Assembly: GCA_021732025.1 (NCBI GenBank)
Contig: JAKFVU010000008.1
Location: 1-64,000 of the forward strand
Direction: 5' to 3'
Length of the DNA: 64,000 nt
From: Candidatus Obscuribacterales bacterium
GTDB taxonomy: Bacteria; Cyanobacteriota; Vampirovibrionia; Obscuribacterales; Obscuribacteraceae
The notes beneath the pieces are model-generated. The model was not told the DNA's origin. It saw only the letters and a list, made by a program, of their open reading frames with translations, and did not search any database. The stretch's first letter is position 1. Each line of letters opens with the position of its first letter. This document shows, piece by piece, positions 44,273 to 53,145 of the stretch. Made by a program: the position numbers and the translations under genes.

Positions 44273-45544
44273 ATGTTTACTTCGTTTGGGTGTTATTCGT
44301 TCGCTGTGGCCAACTTTAGACAAATTATCTCTGTGGTTATGTTAACGGCTGTAGCCGTGTTGCCACATGCGGCCCTGGCGGAAAGTAAACAGCAGCGGCC
44401 TCAATTTACGCCCTCTGACATCAATCTTCGAGCTTCTTACCAAGCCCAAGATAGTGATGCGGCGCTGTTTGAAAACGCTGATGATTTGGCCCAAGAGAGG
44501 CAGTGGAGCAAAGCTATTCCTATTTGGGACAAACTGCTTAAGAGGCATCCCAATTGTCCGGCTTTGATATTGCGCCGTTCTATCGATCTTCGCAATAGTG
44601 GCATGCAGCGCCCGGCTCTCCATGCCATGGAGAAGCTGGTGAAGGATGTCGAGGCCAAAGGTGAACTCTATTATTCGCCATATTATTACTTAGCCGAGAC
44701 CTACGGCCAATGTGGAGACCGTAGCAAAGCTGAACAAACCTGTTTAAGTATATTACAGAAGTTTCCTCAGCTTCTTGAGGCGGCTACTGGAGTGCAGAAA
44801 CTCAATCGGCGCATAAGAAGCACTAAAGTGGCTACTGAGGCCCGTAATCGTGTTGTCTCCCTGACCGCTCATCCGCCCCAATATGACACTACACTTAGTA
44901 CTATGAAACTGCCGGCGCAGCGTCCACTGGCTGCGGGTGAAGCCTACGAAATTGTTGTTTCCACTGACTGCTTCCCGCTCTTTAGGCTGATCATGACTAG
45001 CGATCGGGTAGTCGGAGACACAGGTGTTGTCAAATATATTATTGGACCACCAAATTATGAACAAGTGGTTCTACTCAGCGACGAGAGTCAGAACTATTTC
45101 AAAACCTCAATTGCCTCACTAATGCTAGACCACTGCAGTCGTACCATTCGTGATAATCGCTATGGCAAGGTTACTAAATTGGGTGAGAGAAACTTTTTAG
45201 GCAGGAATTGCATAGATGTGAAGTGCCAAGATCTGGGTGAAAGTTCGTACGAAAAGGTAACTCTTGCCAAAGACATAGTTTTAGCCAAACCGTTGGTAAA
45301 GACTATTTGCCTCATTTGTAGCGCGCCGGTATCTGACTTTCTTCCTCTAAATGATCTTGTAGTTAAAGATGGTTATCCTGTTCAGCGGCTCACTGTTAAT
45401 TCTATAAAGAAAGTAAAAGTGACACCAAATATGATGGTGCTCAATCCTAAGTATCACCAAGTGCGAAACAAGGGTGAGCTGATTTATGCCTCAAATGGAG
45501 CATTGAAAGACAGCGACCTTGATCAGTTTTTGCAATCTAAGTGA
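44273..45544 (+). CDS. Secreted TPR protein with DUF4412-like C-terminal region
   Basis: The 423-residue product has a signal peptide (VVMLTAVAVLPHAALA) and a short TPR region (about 45-180; LAQERQWSKAIPIWDKLLKR, YYLAETYGQCGDRSKAEQTC). The following half resembles the secreted protein at 28279-29061, ending in ASNGALKDSDLDQF. ATG at 44273 is preferred over the TTG two codons earlier. Envelope location is likely; its function is unknown. Confidence 0.65.
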   Translation: MFTSFGCYSFAVANFRQIISVVMLTAVAVLPHAALAESKQQRPQFTPSDINLRASYQAQDSDAALFENADDLAQERQWSKAIPIWDKLLKRHPNCPALILRRSIDLRNSGMQRPALHAMEKLVKDVEAKGELYYSPYYYLAETYGQCGDRSKAEQTCLSILQKFPQLLEAATGVQKLNRRIRSTKVATEARNRVVSLTAHPPQYDTTLSTMKLPAQRPLAAGEAYEIVVSTDCFPLFRLIMTSDRVVGDTGVVKYIIGPPNYEQVVLLSDESQNYFKTSIASLMLDHCSRTIRDNRYGKVTKLGERNFLGRNCIDVKCQDLGESSYEKVTLAKDIVLAKPLVKTICLICSAPVSDFLPLNDLVVKDGYPVQRLTVNSIKKVKVTPNMMVLNPKYHQVRNKGELIYASNGALKDSDLDQFLQSK

Positions 45545-45650
45545 GTAGTCTTGCTAGCCTTTAATTTCCAGCAATTTGATTTGGTTCGCTTAGCGGTCAT
45601 AACTTAGTCACAATTTGTCCATACACTATCTTCAACACGGAGAAATAGTG

Positions 45651-46139
45651 ATGAACTCAGAGATGACAACGAAGGCAAGTCTGTTGCAGTCTAGCAATTA
45701 CACACGCGTTGGGGCTGCAAAGTCAGCTCAAGATGTTGTGCGCCGAAAGAAGCAAGCTCGCTTTTTCTCTGAGCTGCGTATCTTGAAGACTGCCAGTCGT
45801 CTAAATATTGAGCAGAATGAATTTGCTTGTCACTTAATCAACGGAGTGCAAAGAGGAGATATTGCCTTTCTAAACAAGCTCTTGGTTGATAGCCCCATTT
45901 CGTTAGACGAGCTGCGAGGAGCTGTTGCCGGTGCTCAGCGGGTATTGGATACCTGTAATGTCGTAGTGTGTATAGAAGAACAGTCTGACTCGCTGTTTCG
46001 TCTGTGGCTGCATCATGCTGAGCTTGGCAGTGTTTGCATTGGGGCTGTTGACAGTCAATTTGGTTGTACTGACACCGTTCAAGACATTGCCCTAAGCGCT
46101 ATCGCCGAGAGGGTTAGCGACTTTTTTGTCATGTATTGA
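45651..46139 (+). CDS. Small unknown protein
   Basis: The 162-residue product starts at 45651 with GGAG upstream. It has a basic N-terminal stretch (VRRKKQARFFSELRIL), then predicted helices and strands. No domain, signal peptide or membrane segment is recognised. Codon use matches the chromosome. Confidence 0.5.
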   Translation: MNSEMTTKASLLQSSNYTRVGAAKSAQDVVRRKKQARFFSELRILKTASRLNIEQNEFACHLINGVQRGDIAFLNKLLVDSPISLDELRGAVAGAQRVLDTCNVVVCIEEQSDSLFRLWLHHAELGSVCIGAVDSQFGCTDTVQDIALSAIAERVSDFFVMY

Positions 46140-46266
46140 GCCGTCGCCAGGCTAAAAAAATCAAATAAAAGTGTTGCGCAAAAATAGTAGGAAGTAGTAA
46201 TATTGAAGAAGTCGTAGGCCGTTTGCCGCGACGTAATTTTCTTTTTTTACCACCCTATAATCTAAT

Positions 46267-46289
46267 CCAGGAGCTGTTCCTGGAGGAGC
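46267..46289 (+). promoter_or_regulatory. Hairpin overlapping the ribosome-binding site of the J-domain gene
   Basis: CCAGGA-GCTGT-TCCTGG (46267-46283) has a 3' arm that runs into GGAGGAG, the ribosome-binding site for ATG 46295. Folding could limit translation, for instance in a temperature-dependent way for this chaperone-like gene; that is inference. Confidence 0.35.
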
Positions 46290-46294
46290 CGCGC

Positions 46295-47275
46295 ATGATC
46301 ATGAATCTGCCAGCGGCCTACCAAGTTCTTGATCTGCCAATTGGCAGTTCACTAGAAGTTGTGCAGGTTCGCTACCGTCAACTCGCAAAAAAATACCATC
46401 CAGATAAATTTGGAAATGCAAAAGAGAAAGCTTTAGCAGAAGAGCGTTTGAAGCTAATCAATGAAGCTAAAGAAGTAATTCAAAAACATTGGTTCGATGC
46501 CAAAATCAAGGCCTCTGAACCGATACCACATAGCCAAAGTCAAGGTGCCAAACCAGACAAGCCAGCGGCATCCCAAGCCGCCAAAGCAGAGGCTAAAACA
46601 AAGCCTAAAAGAGAGCCAGACGGGAGTGCGGCAGAGCATAAGGCTCAACCAAACGCGCAAGCGAAAACGCCTCCGCCGCCGCCACCAGAATCTTCCCCGC
46701 CAAAGGAATGGTGGCAGGAAATTTTGCAGAGTCTCAATGCCGAACTGCTCGATGTGTTTAAGAAAATGGAAAAGCGAGCGCCTTGGGATGATGCTCTAGA
46801 ACAGCTAGACAAGCCCATCAAGCTGTCCAGTGAGACGAAGCTGAGACGTGCTTGGTATGCCATTGCCATAATCATTGTGGTTGATATTGCTTATACCGGT
46901 TACTGCGAAAATATGGAGCGGCGCAAGACTGGCTCAACAGAGCCCCAAGCCCAGCATGATCTCAGAGGTTTAACGCCAGTAGCACAGGCGCTGCCGACTG
47001 CGCCGCGAACTATCGATGAGCGCAGTCAGCAGGCTGAGCAAGAAAGAAAGCGAACAGCGATTTATTTTAAGCGCCTTGAATTGGAAGCTGCTGAGCGCGC
47101 CATTGCTAAAGACAGAGAGCTGATTGATGAAATTGAGATCAAACTGCAAACCGATGATATGGCTAACGAAAGCCGACGTGTTCTCGAACATATGAAAGTA
47201 TTGCGCGAGCAAGACAAAAAGCAAAAAGAGGTTGAGCGAGTCTCTATACTAGAAGAGTTGTCTCAATTAGGCTGA
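46295..47275 (+). CDS. Membrane-anchored J-domain protein
   Basis: The 326-residue product has an N-terminal J domain (about 3-65) with the HPD motif in AKKYHPDKFGN, which stimulates DnaK-type chaperones. A Lys/Pro-rich linker (about 70-145, PPPPPPESSPP) and a membrane helix (about 192-210, AWYAIAIIIVVDIAYTGY) follow, then a charged coiled-coil tail. This is a type III J protein, so it probably recruits Hsp70 to a membrane site. ATG at 46295 has CTGGAGGAG upstream; a longer start is unlikely. The GNAT gene starts 6 bases later. Confidence 0.85.
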   Translation: MIMNLPAAYQVLDLPIGSSLEVVQVRYRQLAKKYHPDKFGNAKEKALAEERLKLINEAKEVIQKHWFDAKIKASEPIPHSQSQGAKPDKPAASQAAKAEAKTKPKREPDGSAAEHKAQPNAQAKTPPPPPPESSPPKEWWQEILQSLNAELLDVFKKMEKRAPWDDALEQLDKPIKLSSETKLRRAWYAIAIIIVVDIAYTGYCENMERRKTGSTEPQAQHDLRGLTPVAQALPTAPRTIDERSQQAEQERKRTAIYFKRLELEAAERAIAKDRELIDEIEIKLQTDDMANESRRVLEHMKVLREQDKKQKEVERVSILEELSQLG

Positions 47276-47280
47276 AGGTC

Positions 47281-47754
47281 TTGGAAGTTAAATTGCGCCG
47301 AGCGCGTGTAGAAGATGCAACCAAAATTAGAGACTTGCATGTAGCGGCTATTCGCAAAACCTGCGCGCCGGATTATACTCCTGAACAAATATTAGCTTGG
47401 TCGGCCAATCGCAATGTTGACCGCTACCGCTGGGCTATGGAGGAAGGCGGCGAGACAATGTTCGTCGCCGTCAGTCAAAACAAGATTGTCGGTTTTTCCT
47501 CTTGCTACGATGATGAAATATGTTCGGTGTATGTTCATCCAAATTTCAAGGCGCGTGGCATTGGTGCCATGCTCTTGCAAGCCGTTGAAGACGAAGTACA
47601 AGGTGCTGGCTGGGATGAAGCGCACCTGAATGCAACTTTGACGGCAGAAAATTTTTACATCAAATATGGTTGGCAGAGCACCGGTGGTCTCAAAAGCGAA
47701 GAGCGCAATGGAGTTGGCATTCCCTGCATCGGTATGACCAAGCGATTTGGATAA
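47281..47754 (+). CDS. GNAT-family N-acetyltransferase
   Basis: The 157-residue product has the GNAT fold with the acetyl-CoA loop VYVHPNFKARGIGAMLLQAV (about 81-100) and the preceding strand KIVGFSSCYDD. The ending NFYIKYGWQSTGG is typical. It transfers an acetyl group to an unknown amine. Start TTG at 47281, 6 bases after the J-domain stop, suggests coupling. Confidence 0.85.
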   Translation: MEVKLRRARVEDATKIRDLHVAAIRKTCAPDYTPEQILAWSANRNVDRYRWAMEEGGETMFVAVSQNKIVGFSSCYDDEICSVYVHPNFKARGIGAMLLQAVEDEVQGAGWDEAHLNATLTAENFYIKYGWQSTGGLKSEERNGVGIPCIGMTKRFG

Positions 47755-47781
47755 AAGTACTTAATGGTACTTAGAGGTATT

Positions 47782-48213
47782 CTATTCGACTTCGAATTCA
47801 ACTTTGATCTTGCGCACAGAGGCCACGGGTGAACCGCTCAGGCTGGCCGGGCGGAAGCGCCACGTGCGCAGGGTGCCTAGGGTAAGTTCGTCAACTTCAC
47901 TTGAACCGGTTGATGAAAGTAGCTCAACCGTTGATTTTCCAGTCGGGGCAATGGCAAATTTTGCCGTGCAGTCGGTTTTGATGCCTTGCTCGAGCATCTC
48001 TTCAGTAATGATGGGTTGCGGGCAGTCTAGGGGCTCTGCGGGCACTAGATGGTTTGACTCTTGAGTACCTAGCTTGAAGGTCTCAGCATGAGCGGCCTGG
48101 AGCGTACCAGTAAGGCCGGCGGCCAAAGGGATGGCTACTAAAGTGAGAGCCATCAGCTTAGCTGTGAGCGCCTTAAATGGGGCAGCTGCAAAGTGGGTTC
48201 GTTTTGAGTTCAT
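47782..48213 (-). CDS. TonB C-terminal domain protein
   Basis: The 143-residue product has a signal or anchor segment (KLMALTLVAIPLAAGLTGTL) and a C-terminal TonB-like domain (FAIAPTGKSTVELLSSTGS, LTLGTLRTWRFRPA, KIKVEFEVE). TonB-like domains contact outer-membrane receptors, but the proline-rich spacer of a full TonB is absent. It diverges from the TonB-dependent receptor gene across 94 bases that carry two operators. Confidence 0.75.
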   Translation of the reverse strand: MNSKRTHFAAAPFKALTAKLMALTLVAIPLAAGLTGTLQAAHAETFKLGTQESNHLVPAEPLDCPQPIITEEMLEQGIKTDCTAKFAIAPTGKSTVELLSSTGSSEVDELTLGTLRTWRFRPASLSGSPVASVRKIKVEFEVE

Positions 48214-48228
48214 GACACAAATTATAAC

Positions 48229-48291
48229 GGAAACCATTTCCATTTTTCTGTATTGCTGCTAACATTTTGGAAATGGAAATGGTTTCCATTT
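48229..48291. promoter_or_regulatory. Inverted pair of 21-bp operators between tonB-like and receptor genes
   Basis: The right site (48271-48291) is a palindrome: AAATGGAAA-TGG-TTTCCATTT. The left site, read on the minus strand, is nearly the same (TGGAAATGGTTTCCGTTA at about 48226-48243), with core GGAAA-N3-TTTCC. The size suits a Fur/Zur-family or LacI-type regulator. It places both divergent genes under one control. Confidence 0.7.
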
Positions 48292-48307
48292 TTGGATTGG
48301 CGGTGTC

Positions 48308-51064
48308 ATGTTTTTCTCTCGCGTTAGTTTTAGCTTTATCTGCGCCTTTTCTCTGGCCCTGACTAGTGGCCGCGCCCTGGCGCAATCTGATTCGGTCAAA
48401 GACCTCTTAGACAAGCGTGAGGCGGCCGCTCAAGCTAAGGTAGACAACGCTATCAAGGCTGGTAGTGGTCAGTCGGTTAACACAGCTTCAATCTCTGGCA
48501 AGGTGTCATCGGCCGACGGCAAGCTTCCTGTCGCCAATGCTCAGATAGTGCTTACACTCGACGACAATGAGCACAAGCGTTTTGAAACCGAATCCGACGC
48601 TAACGGCCTTTTTCATTTCAATAATATTGAACCGGGCAACTGGCACATAACAACTTCTGCTAAAGAAATGCTTTCCCACACCCAAGCCGTAAAGCTGGCT
48701 GGCGGTGAAGTGCAAGATTTGAGTCTGGCGTTAGAAGACATAGAGCCGGTAGATGTACTGCGGGTAACGGGCAAGCGCAGCCTCATTCACCCTGAAAAAA
48801 TTGGCAGCGAAACCAACCTTGATCACAGATTTATACAAGAGTACAAAAGCGGCAACGATCTCAAGCAGTTAATAGAAAGCACACCCGGTGTGATGAATGA
48901 TAGCTACGGCAATATCATTACCAGAGGCGAGCACAATGCCATCAACTATGTAGTTGATGGTGTGATTATTCCTGAGGCCGCTGGAGTATTGCAGCAAACT
49001 CAGCCTGTAAGCCCGCGTTCATTGCAGTCGGCCCAAATAGATATTGGCGGCTATGAAGCCCAAGATGGCGGTGGGCCACTAGGGGCAGTGGCGCACTTGA
49101 AGACTTTGCCAATCTTGCCAAAGCCTAATTTCACTATTGGTCAGCAAATAGGCGGTCCTCTTGCCGGCAGCATTTATTACAACACCAGCGGAGCTTTTAG
49201 TCAGAACCCAGCTAGTAAACTCAATCGCTTGCGTTTTGATTCGTCAGGTTCTTTTCGTGGTTCGACCTTACGCATTGCTCCACCAACAAAAGTATTTGCC
49301 AACAATCGTGGCGCCGACATAAATGTTCTGGCCCGGCTTGAATACTTGCTGACGCCGCGCGATACATTGCGTTTTACTGTGGCAATCAATGAAAGTTTTT
49401 TGGGAGTGCCGACCTCAAATTTATCCAGACAATTTGGTGTCAAACAGTTCCAACAGGATAGGCAAGACTATTTCACTCTGAGCTATAAGCACAAGTTCTC
49501 TAAGTTCTTTGACGAATTCAATTTGCATTTACTCAATGGTTTTTATTCAGAGTCGTTTCGCTCAACTAATGTTTTTGATCCAAACCCTGACTTCAATGCT
49601 GACCAGCCCCTAGTTTCGATTGCAGCGCATGCTAAGAGATTCAATTATATTTTCTCTGCCCAAGGCGATCTGACTAAAACACTCTTTAAAACACATCACC
49701 TGAAAACCGGATTCTTAAGCGAAGTAAGACCAGTCAAAACTAGTTTTCAGGCTACTTATTTTAACGCTGACTATGTCGGCGCGGCTCAGGCACAGAACGA
49801 CGCACTTGGCCAAGTAGCTCAATTACAGGCCGATGGAGACCTCGATGGCGCCAATGCCATTAATACAAATCCATTTCCGTATGGTGGCATTCTCAGCCCC
49901 TTCACTGGCCAGGTCGCAGGACCCCAGATGCAAGGTAACATCGGCAACTATAAGGGTTTCAGATATTTGCAGAGTGCCTTCTTACAAGATCGCTGGAAGC
50001 CAGAGAAAGGTTTTTGGAAGCGCCTTACAATCGATGCCGGTGTGCGTTTAGATGTGCAACATAGTGTTTACGGCAATGCTCAGCGCTTGGCCGAGACCTT
50101 AGCGCAAACACCAGGTGTGGAGCCTTTTTCACTGAAGCCATTCCAAACCCAGCGCATTACTGCAGCCCAGGCTAGCGGTCGCTACGGTTTGGCTTTTGTC
50201 ATCAACAAGAATACCGTTTTGCGTGGCTCCTACTCTGACCTGTTTACTCCTACTCCTGTTGATTATTTCCTCACGCCAATTCCCGTTACAGGCACCATTG
50301 TTAATGGCATCTATCAGGGTACACCGCGACCATTGCAGCCTACTCGTGGCAGATTGGTAGATATCAGTTTAGAAACTCAGATGGGGCCGCGTTTTGTCAC
50401 TCGTACCAATCTCTTCTACAAGAAGTTGCGCAACTTTGGTGACTCTGGTGTAATCGGCAATCTCCCTATCTACAACCGTCTTACCAATAGCGCTCAAGAG
50501 GCTTATGGTGTGGAGACCCGTATGGATCTCAAGCCTGCTAAAGACGGTTATGGCTTCAACGGTTTTCTCTCTAATACAGTACAAGTTGCCTATTTGCGCG
50601 GCACTCATGGCGTCAGCGGCGGATTTTATGACTATCCTGAGGCACCACTAGCAAAATATCCCGATCACGATAGACGATTTCAAGCGACTGCTGGTCTTGG
50701 TTATCGCGGCCGTAGCAACTGGTGGGTGCTCGGCGACGTGCAGGTCTTAACTGGTTTGCAAAATAGCATTGATAAAGAGCTTTTTGGCCAGCATAGTGGC
50801 CGCACCCCTACTTTGACCATGGTTGGTATCAGTGGTGGTTGGCAAATTCCTCAGCGAATACACAAAAAATATGCTTATCTGCCTGCGTCAATTGATGTAC
50901 GCGTTGAGAATGCATTAAATCAGCGTTTGCTCGCCAATGCCGGTAGTCCATTCCAGGGAACTCGCTACACACTGCCTTGTCGGGTGTTGGCTGGATGCTC
51001 ATGGACAGTTGGCAAAGACAATAGCAAGCTGACCAGCCGACCGCTTAAGGGCAGTACGATTTGA
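48308..51064 (+). CDS. TonB-dependent outer-membrane receptor
   Basis: The 918-residue product has a signal peptide (FSFICAFSLALTSGRALA), a carboxypeptidase-regulatory-like beta domain (about 60-130; ISGKVSSADGKLPVANAQIV), a plug domain (about 155-260; LKQLIESTPGVMNDSYGNII, YVVDGVIIPEAAG) and a long beta-barrel. It imports a bound ligand across the outer membrane using TonB energy. The end is not the standard terminal Phe (KSTI-like), so barrel closure may differ. The ligand is unknown; the operator pair suggests a regulated nutrient such as a metal complex or a sugar. Confidence 0.88.
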   Translation: MFFSRVSFSFICAFSLALTSGRALAQSDSVKDLLDKREAAAQAKVDNAIKAGSGQSVNTASISGKVSSADGKLPVANAQIVLTLDDNEHKRFETESDANGLFHFNNIEPGNWHITTSAKEMLSHTQAVKLAGGEVQDLSLALEDIEPVDVLRVTGKRSLIHPEKIGSETNLDHRFIQEYKSGNDLKQLIESTPGVMNDSYGNIITRGEHNAINYVVDGVIIPEAAGVLQQTQPVSPRSLQSAQIDIGGYEAQDGGGPLGAVAHLKTLPILPKPNFTIGQQIGGPLAGSIYYNTSGAFSQNPASKLNRLRFDSSGSFRGSTLRIAPPTKVFANNRGADINVLARLEYLLTPRDTLRFTVAINESFLGVPTSNLSRQFGVKQFQQDRQDYFTLSYKHKFSKFFDEFNLHLLNGFYSESFRSTNVFDPNPDFNADQPLVSIAAHAKRFNYIFSAQGDLTKTLFKTHHLKTGFLSEVRPVKTSFQATYFNADYVGAAQAQNDALGQVAQLQADGDLDGANAINTNPFPYGGILSPFTGQVAGPQMQGNIGNYKGFRYLQSAFLQDRWKPEKGFWKRLTIDAGVRLDVQHSVYGNAQRLAETLAQTPGVEPFSLKPFQTQRITAAQASGRYGLAFVINKNTVLRGSYSDLFTPTPVDYFLTPIPVTGTIVNGIYQGTPRPLQPTRGRLVDISLETQMGPRFVTRTNLFYKKLRNFGDSGVIGNLPIYNRLTNSAQEAYGVETRMDLKPAKDGYGFNGFLSNTVQVAYLRGTHGVSGGFYDYPEAPLAKYPDHDRRFQATAGLGYRGRSNWWVLGDVQVLTGLQNSIDKELFGQHSGRTPTLTMVGISGGWQIPQRIHKKYAYLPASIDVRVENALNQRLLANAGSPFQGTRYTLPCRVLAGCSWTVGKDNSKLTSRPLKGSTI

Positions 51065-51168
51065 TGGCTTGACAAGCACTTCGTAATTGGAAGGAACTTC
51101 TGCGCTTACTGCGGGTCTTTTGGCTCGTTCTGAAGGCTAGAAGCTAGTCAATTCGAGGGGTATTTGAA

Positions 51169-52086
51169 ATGGAGCATGCATTACTGCTTGCCTGGCACAC
51201 GATTAAGACAACAATAGACGCGTTCTTTCTCTCTTTGCCAAACATAATTGTTGCAATCTTTGTCTTTGCCGCATTTCTTTTTGGCGCCAAATACGCTCAA
51301 ACGGTTGTGCTCAAGTTGACTCGCAAAGCGAGATTAGACCCTGCTTTGTCTGTAGTATTAGGTAGCCTGACAAGGCTTGCTGTTAGCATTGCCGGGTTCT
51401 TGGTTGCAGCGGTTGTTGTTTTACCCGGATTCAGCCCCGCTAGTTTAGTTGCTGGTTTGGGCGTCACTTCGGTGGCCATTGGTTTTGCTTTTCAGGACAT
51501 TCTCAAGAATTTCTTTGCCGGCATTCTTCTTTTGTGGCAGAAGCCTTTTAGAGTTGGTGATGAAATCAAGACTGGCGACTATGAAGGGAAAGTGGAGGAG
51601 ATTAATATCCGCGCCACTATATTGCGAATGTATTCCGGGGAGAGCGTTGTCTTGCCTAATGGAAAGATTTATAGTGATCCAATTATTGTTCTAACATCAA
51701 ATAATAAACGTCGCGTGCATTTGACGCTCAAGCTCGATGTTACCCTCGATTTCGATATTGCCAGGCCAATTATTCTCGATGTTTTAGGCTATACAGAAGG
51801 TGTTTTGCAGAATCCGCAGCCTCATGTATATCTTGGCGCGCAAGATGGCAGTAACAATCAGGCTGAAATTTATTTTTGGTCCGCTCCAGAAAATGCCACC
51901 ATGTTGGCAGTAAGAGATAGAGTTTCTTCAGAGATAAGACGGAAGCTGCATGTCGCTCGCATAGAGGCCAGTGAAGTGTCTCCTTCTGAGAAGAACTCCG
52001 GTTCAGCGGAAGACAAAATTGCAGAGAGTCAGACAGGCGAAAGCGTTATCTCTAGGAGAGTTCAGCTACCTTTGAGTATTCATTGA
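51169..52086 (+). CDS. MscS-type mechanosensitive channel
   Basis: The 305-residue product has three hydrophobic segments, then the pore-lining, Gly/Ala-rich LVAGLGVTSVAIGFAFQDIL and FFAGILLLWQKPFRVGDEI, which are the MscS hallmark. The cytoplasmic beta domain follows (VEEINIRATILRMYSGESVV, LPNGKIYSDPI). It releases solutes under membrane tension. It stands alone, with a bidirectional terminator after it. Confidence 0.92.
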   Translation: MEHALLLAWHTIKTTIDAFFLSLPNIIVAIFVFAAFLFGAKYAQTVVLKLTRKARLDPALSVVLGSLTRLAVSIAGFLVAAVVVLPGFSPASLVAGLGVTSVAIGFAFQDILKNFFAGILLLWQKPFRVGDEIKTGDYEGKVEEINIRATILRMYSGESVVLPNGKIYSDPIIVLTSNNKRRVHLTLKLDVTLDFDIARPIILDVLGYTEGVLQNPQPHVYLGAQDGSNNQAEIYFWSAPENATMLAVRDRVSSEIRRKLHVARIEASEVSPSEKNSGSAEDKIAESQTGESVISRRVQLPLSIH

Positions 52087-52094
52087 TCTATTAC

Positions 52095-52139
52095 AAAAGA
52101 AAGAGAGAGAGGAGTGTAAAGCCCCTCTCTCTTTCTTTT
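52095..52139. terminator. Bidirectional terminator between mscS-like and SDR genes
   Basis: AAAAGAAAGAGAGAGAGG pairs with CCTCTCTCTTTCTTTT around an 11-base loop, serving both converging genes. Confidence 0.85.
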
Positions 52140-52154
52140 GTGTACCTAATGCTC

Positions 52155-53048
52155 TTATTTCTTCAGCTTCAGATCGCGAACTCCTGAACCTTTGTTCGAT
52201 GGCTTTTGCAATGCTCCTGAGGTGGTAGAGGCTGCGGGAGCATCAATCATCTGTGCTCTATGGGTAAGAGCTGCCATAGTCGCTTCGCTTACAAGTGGGA
52301 CCACGTTGTGTAGCAAGAGATTAGAGCCACCGGTCATACCGACCGGAACCTCATCTTTCGGTGCTGTAGCCATTTTGACAATTTCGTCAATCACTTTTTG
52401 AGCATCATCAAGTGGCGGTACTGGCGTAGCTTCATGTCGTGTGTAATTTGAAGAATGTTCAAAGAACGGTGTGTTCATTGCCATTGGCATGATTGTGCAC
52501 ACGTGAATATTTTCAATGTTCTGAGCTAATAGCTCTTGCCTTAAGGCGGCGCTAAGGCCAACTACACCGTGCTTTGCCGCTGCATATGAGGCGTAGTATG
52601 GTGCAGGCACCTTACCTAACATTGAAGCGATATTTATTAGTGTTCCGTGCCCTTGTTTTTCAAATTGCTTCATTGCATGGTAGCTACCAACTGTGGTACC
52701 AATCAAATCGACTTCAATCACCTTGATGTGATCTTCTAGTGGAATATCGGTAAACCTACCAATGGCCCCAGCACCTGCGTCATTAACCCAAATATCTATT
52801 TTTTTAAAACGACTAATCGCCGCTTGTGCCAAAAGTTCTATGTCGTAGCTTTTGGAAACATCTGTTGGAACAGCGAGTGCTGTAGCTCCGAGATTTTCAC
52901 ATTCTTTAACCAGCTCTTCCAGTAAATTCTCGCGCCTGGCTGCGAGAACTAGAGTTGCTCCTTTTTGTGCAAACTGAATTGCAGCGCCCCGTCCGAACCC
53001 GCTTGACGCGCCTGTCAGCACAATCACTTTCCCTTTTAAGTCGCTCAT
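52155..53048 (-). CDS. Short-chain dehydrogenase/reductase
   Basis: This 297-residue classical SDR has the cofactor loop TGASSGFGRGAAIQF (13-27), NDAGAG, NIASMLG and catalytic YASYAAAKH. It is NAD(P)-dependent; the substrate is unknown. Length and the helical C-terminal extension resemble reductases annotated as membrane-associated. AGGAGG-like CAACCTCCTA before the start (minus strand TAGGAGGTTGCT) gives a strong ribosome-binding site. Confidence 0.9.
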   Translation of the reverse strand: MSDLKGKVIVLTGASSGFGRGAAIQFAQKGATLVLAARRENLLEELVKECENLGATALAVPTDVSKSYDIELLAQAAISRFKKIDIWVNDAGAGAIGRFTDIPLEDHIKVIEVDLIGTTVGSYHAMKQFEKQGHGTLINIASMLGKVPAPYYASYAAAKHGVVGLSAALRQELLAQNIENIHVCTIMPMAMNTPFFEHSSNYTRHEATPVPPLDDAQKVIDEIVKMATAPKDEVPVGMTGGSNLLLHNVVPLVSEATMAALTHRAQMIDAPAASTTSGALQKPSNKGSGVRDLKLKK

Positions 53049-53145
53049 AGCAACCTCCTATTTCTTCTTTGGGGTTCGACTGGCCAAATGCGCGGCAGTT
53101 CCCTACTGAAGGGATTTCTTTTAGTGGAATTCTTTAGGTCTTAAG

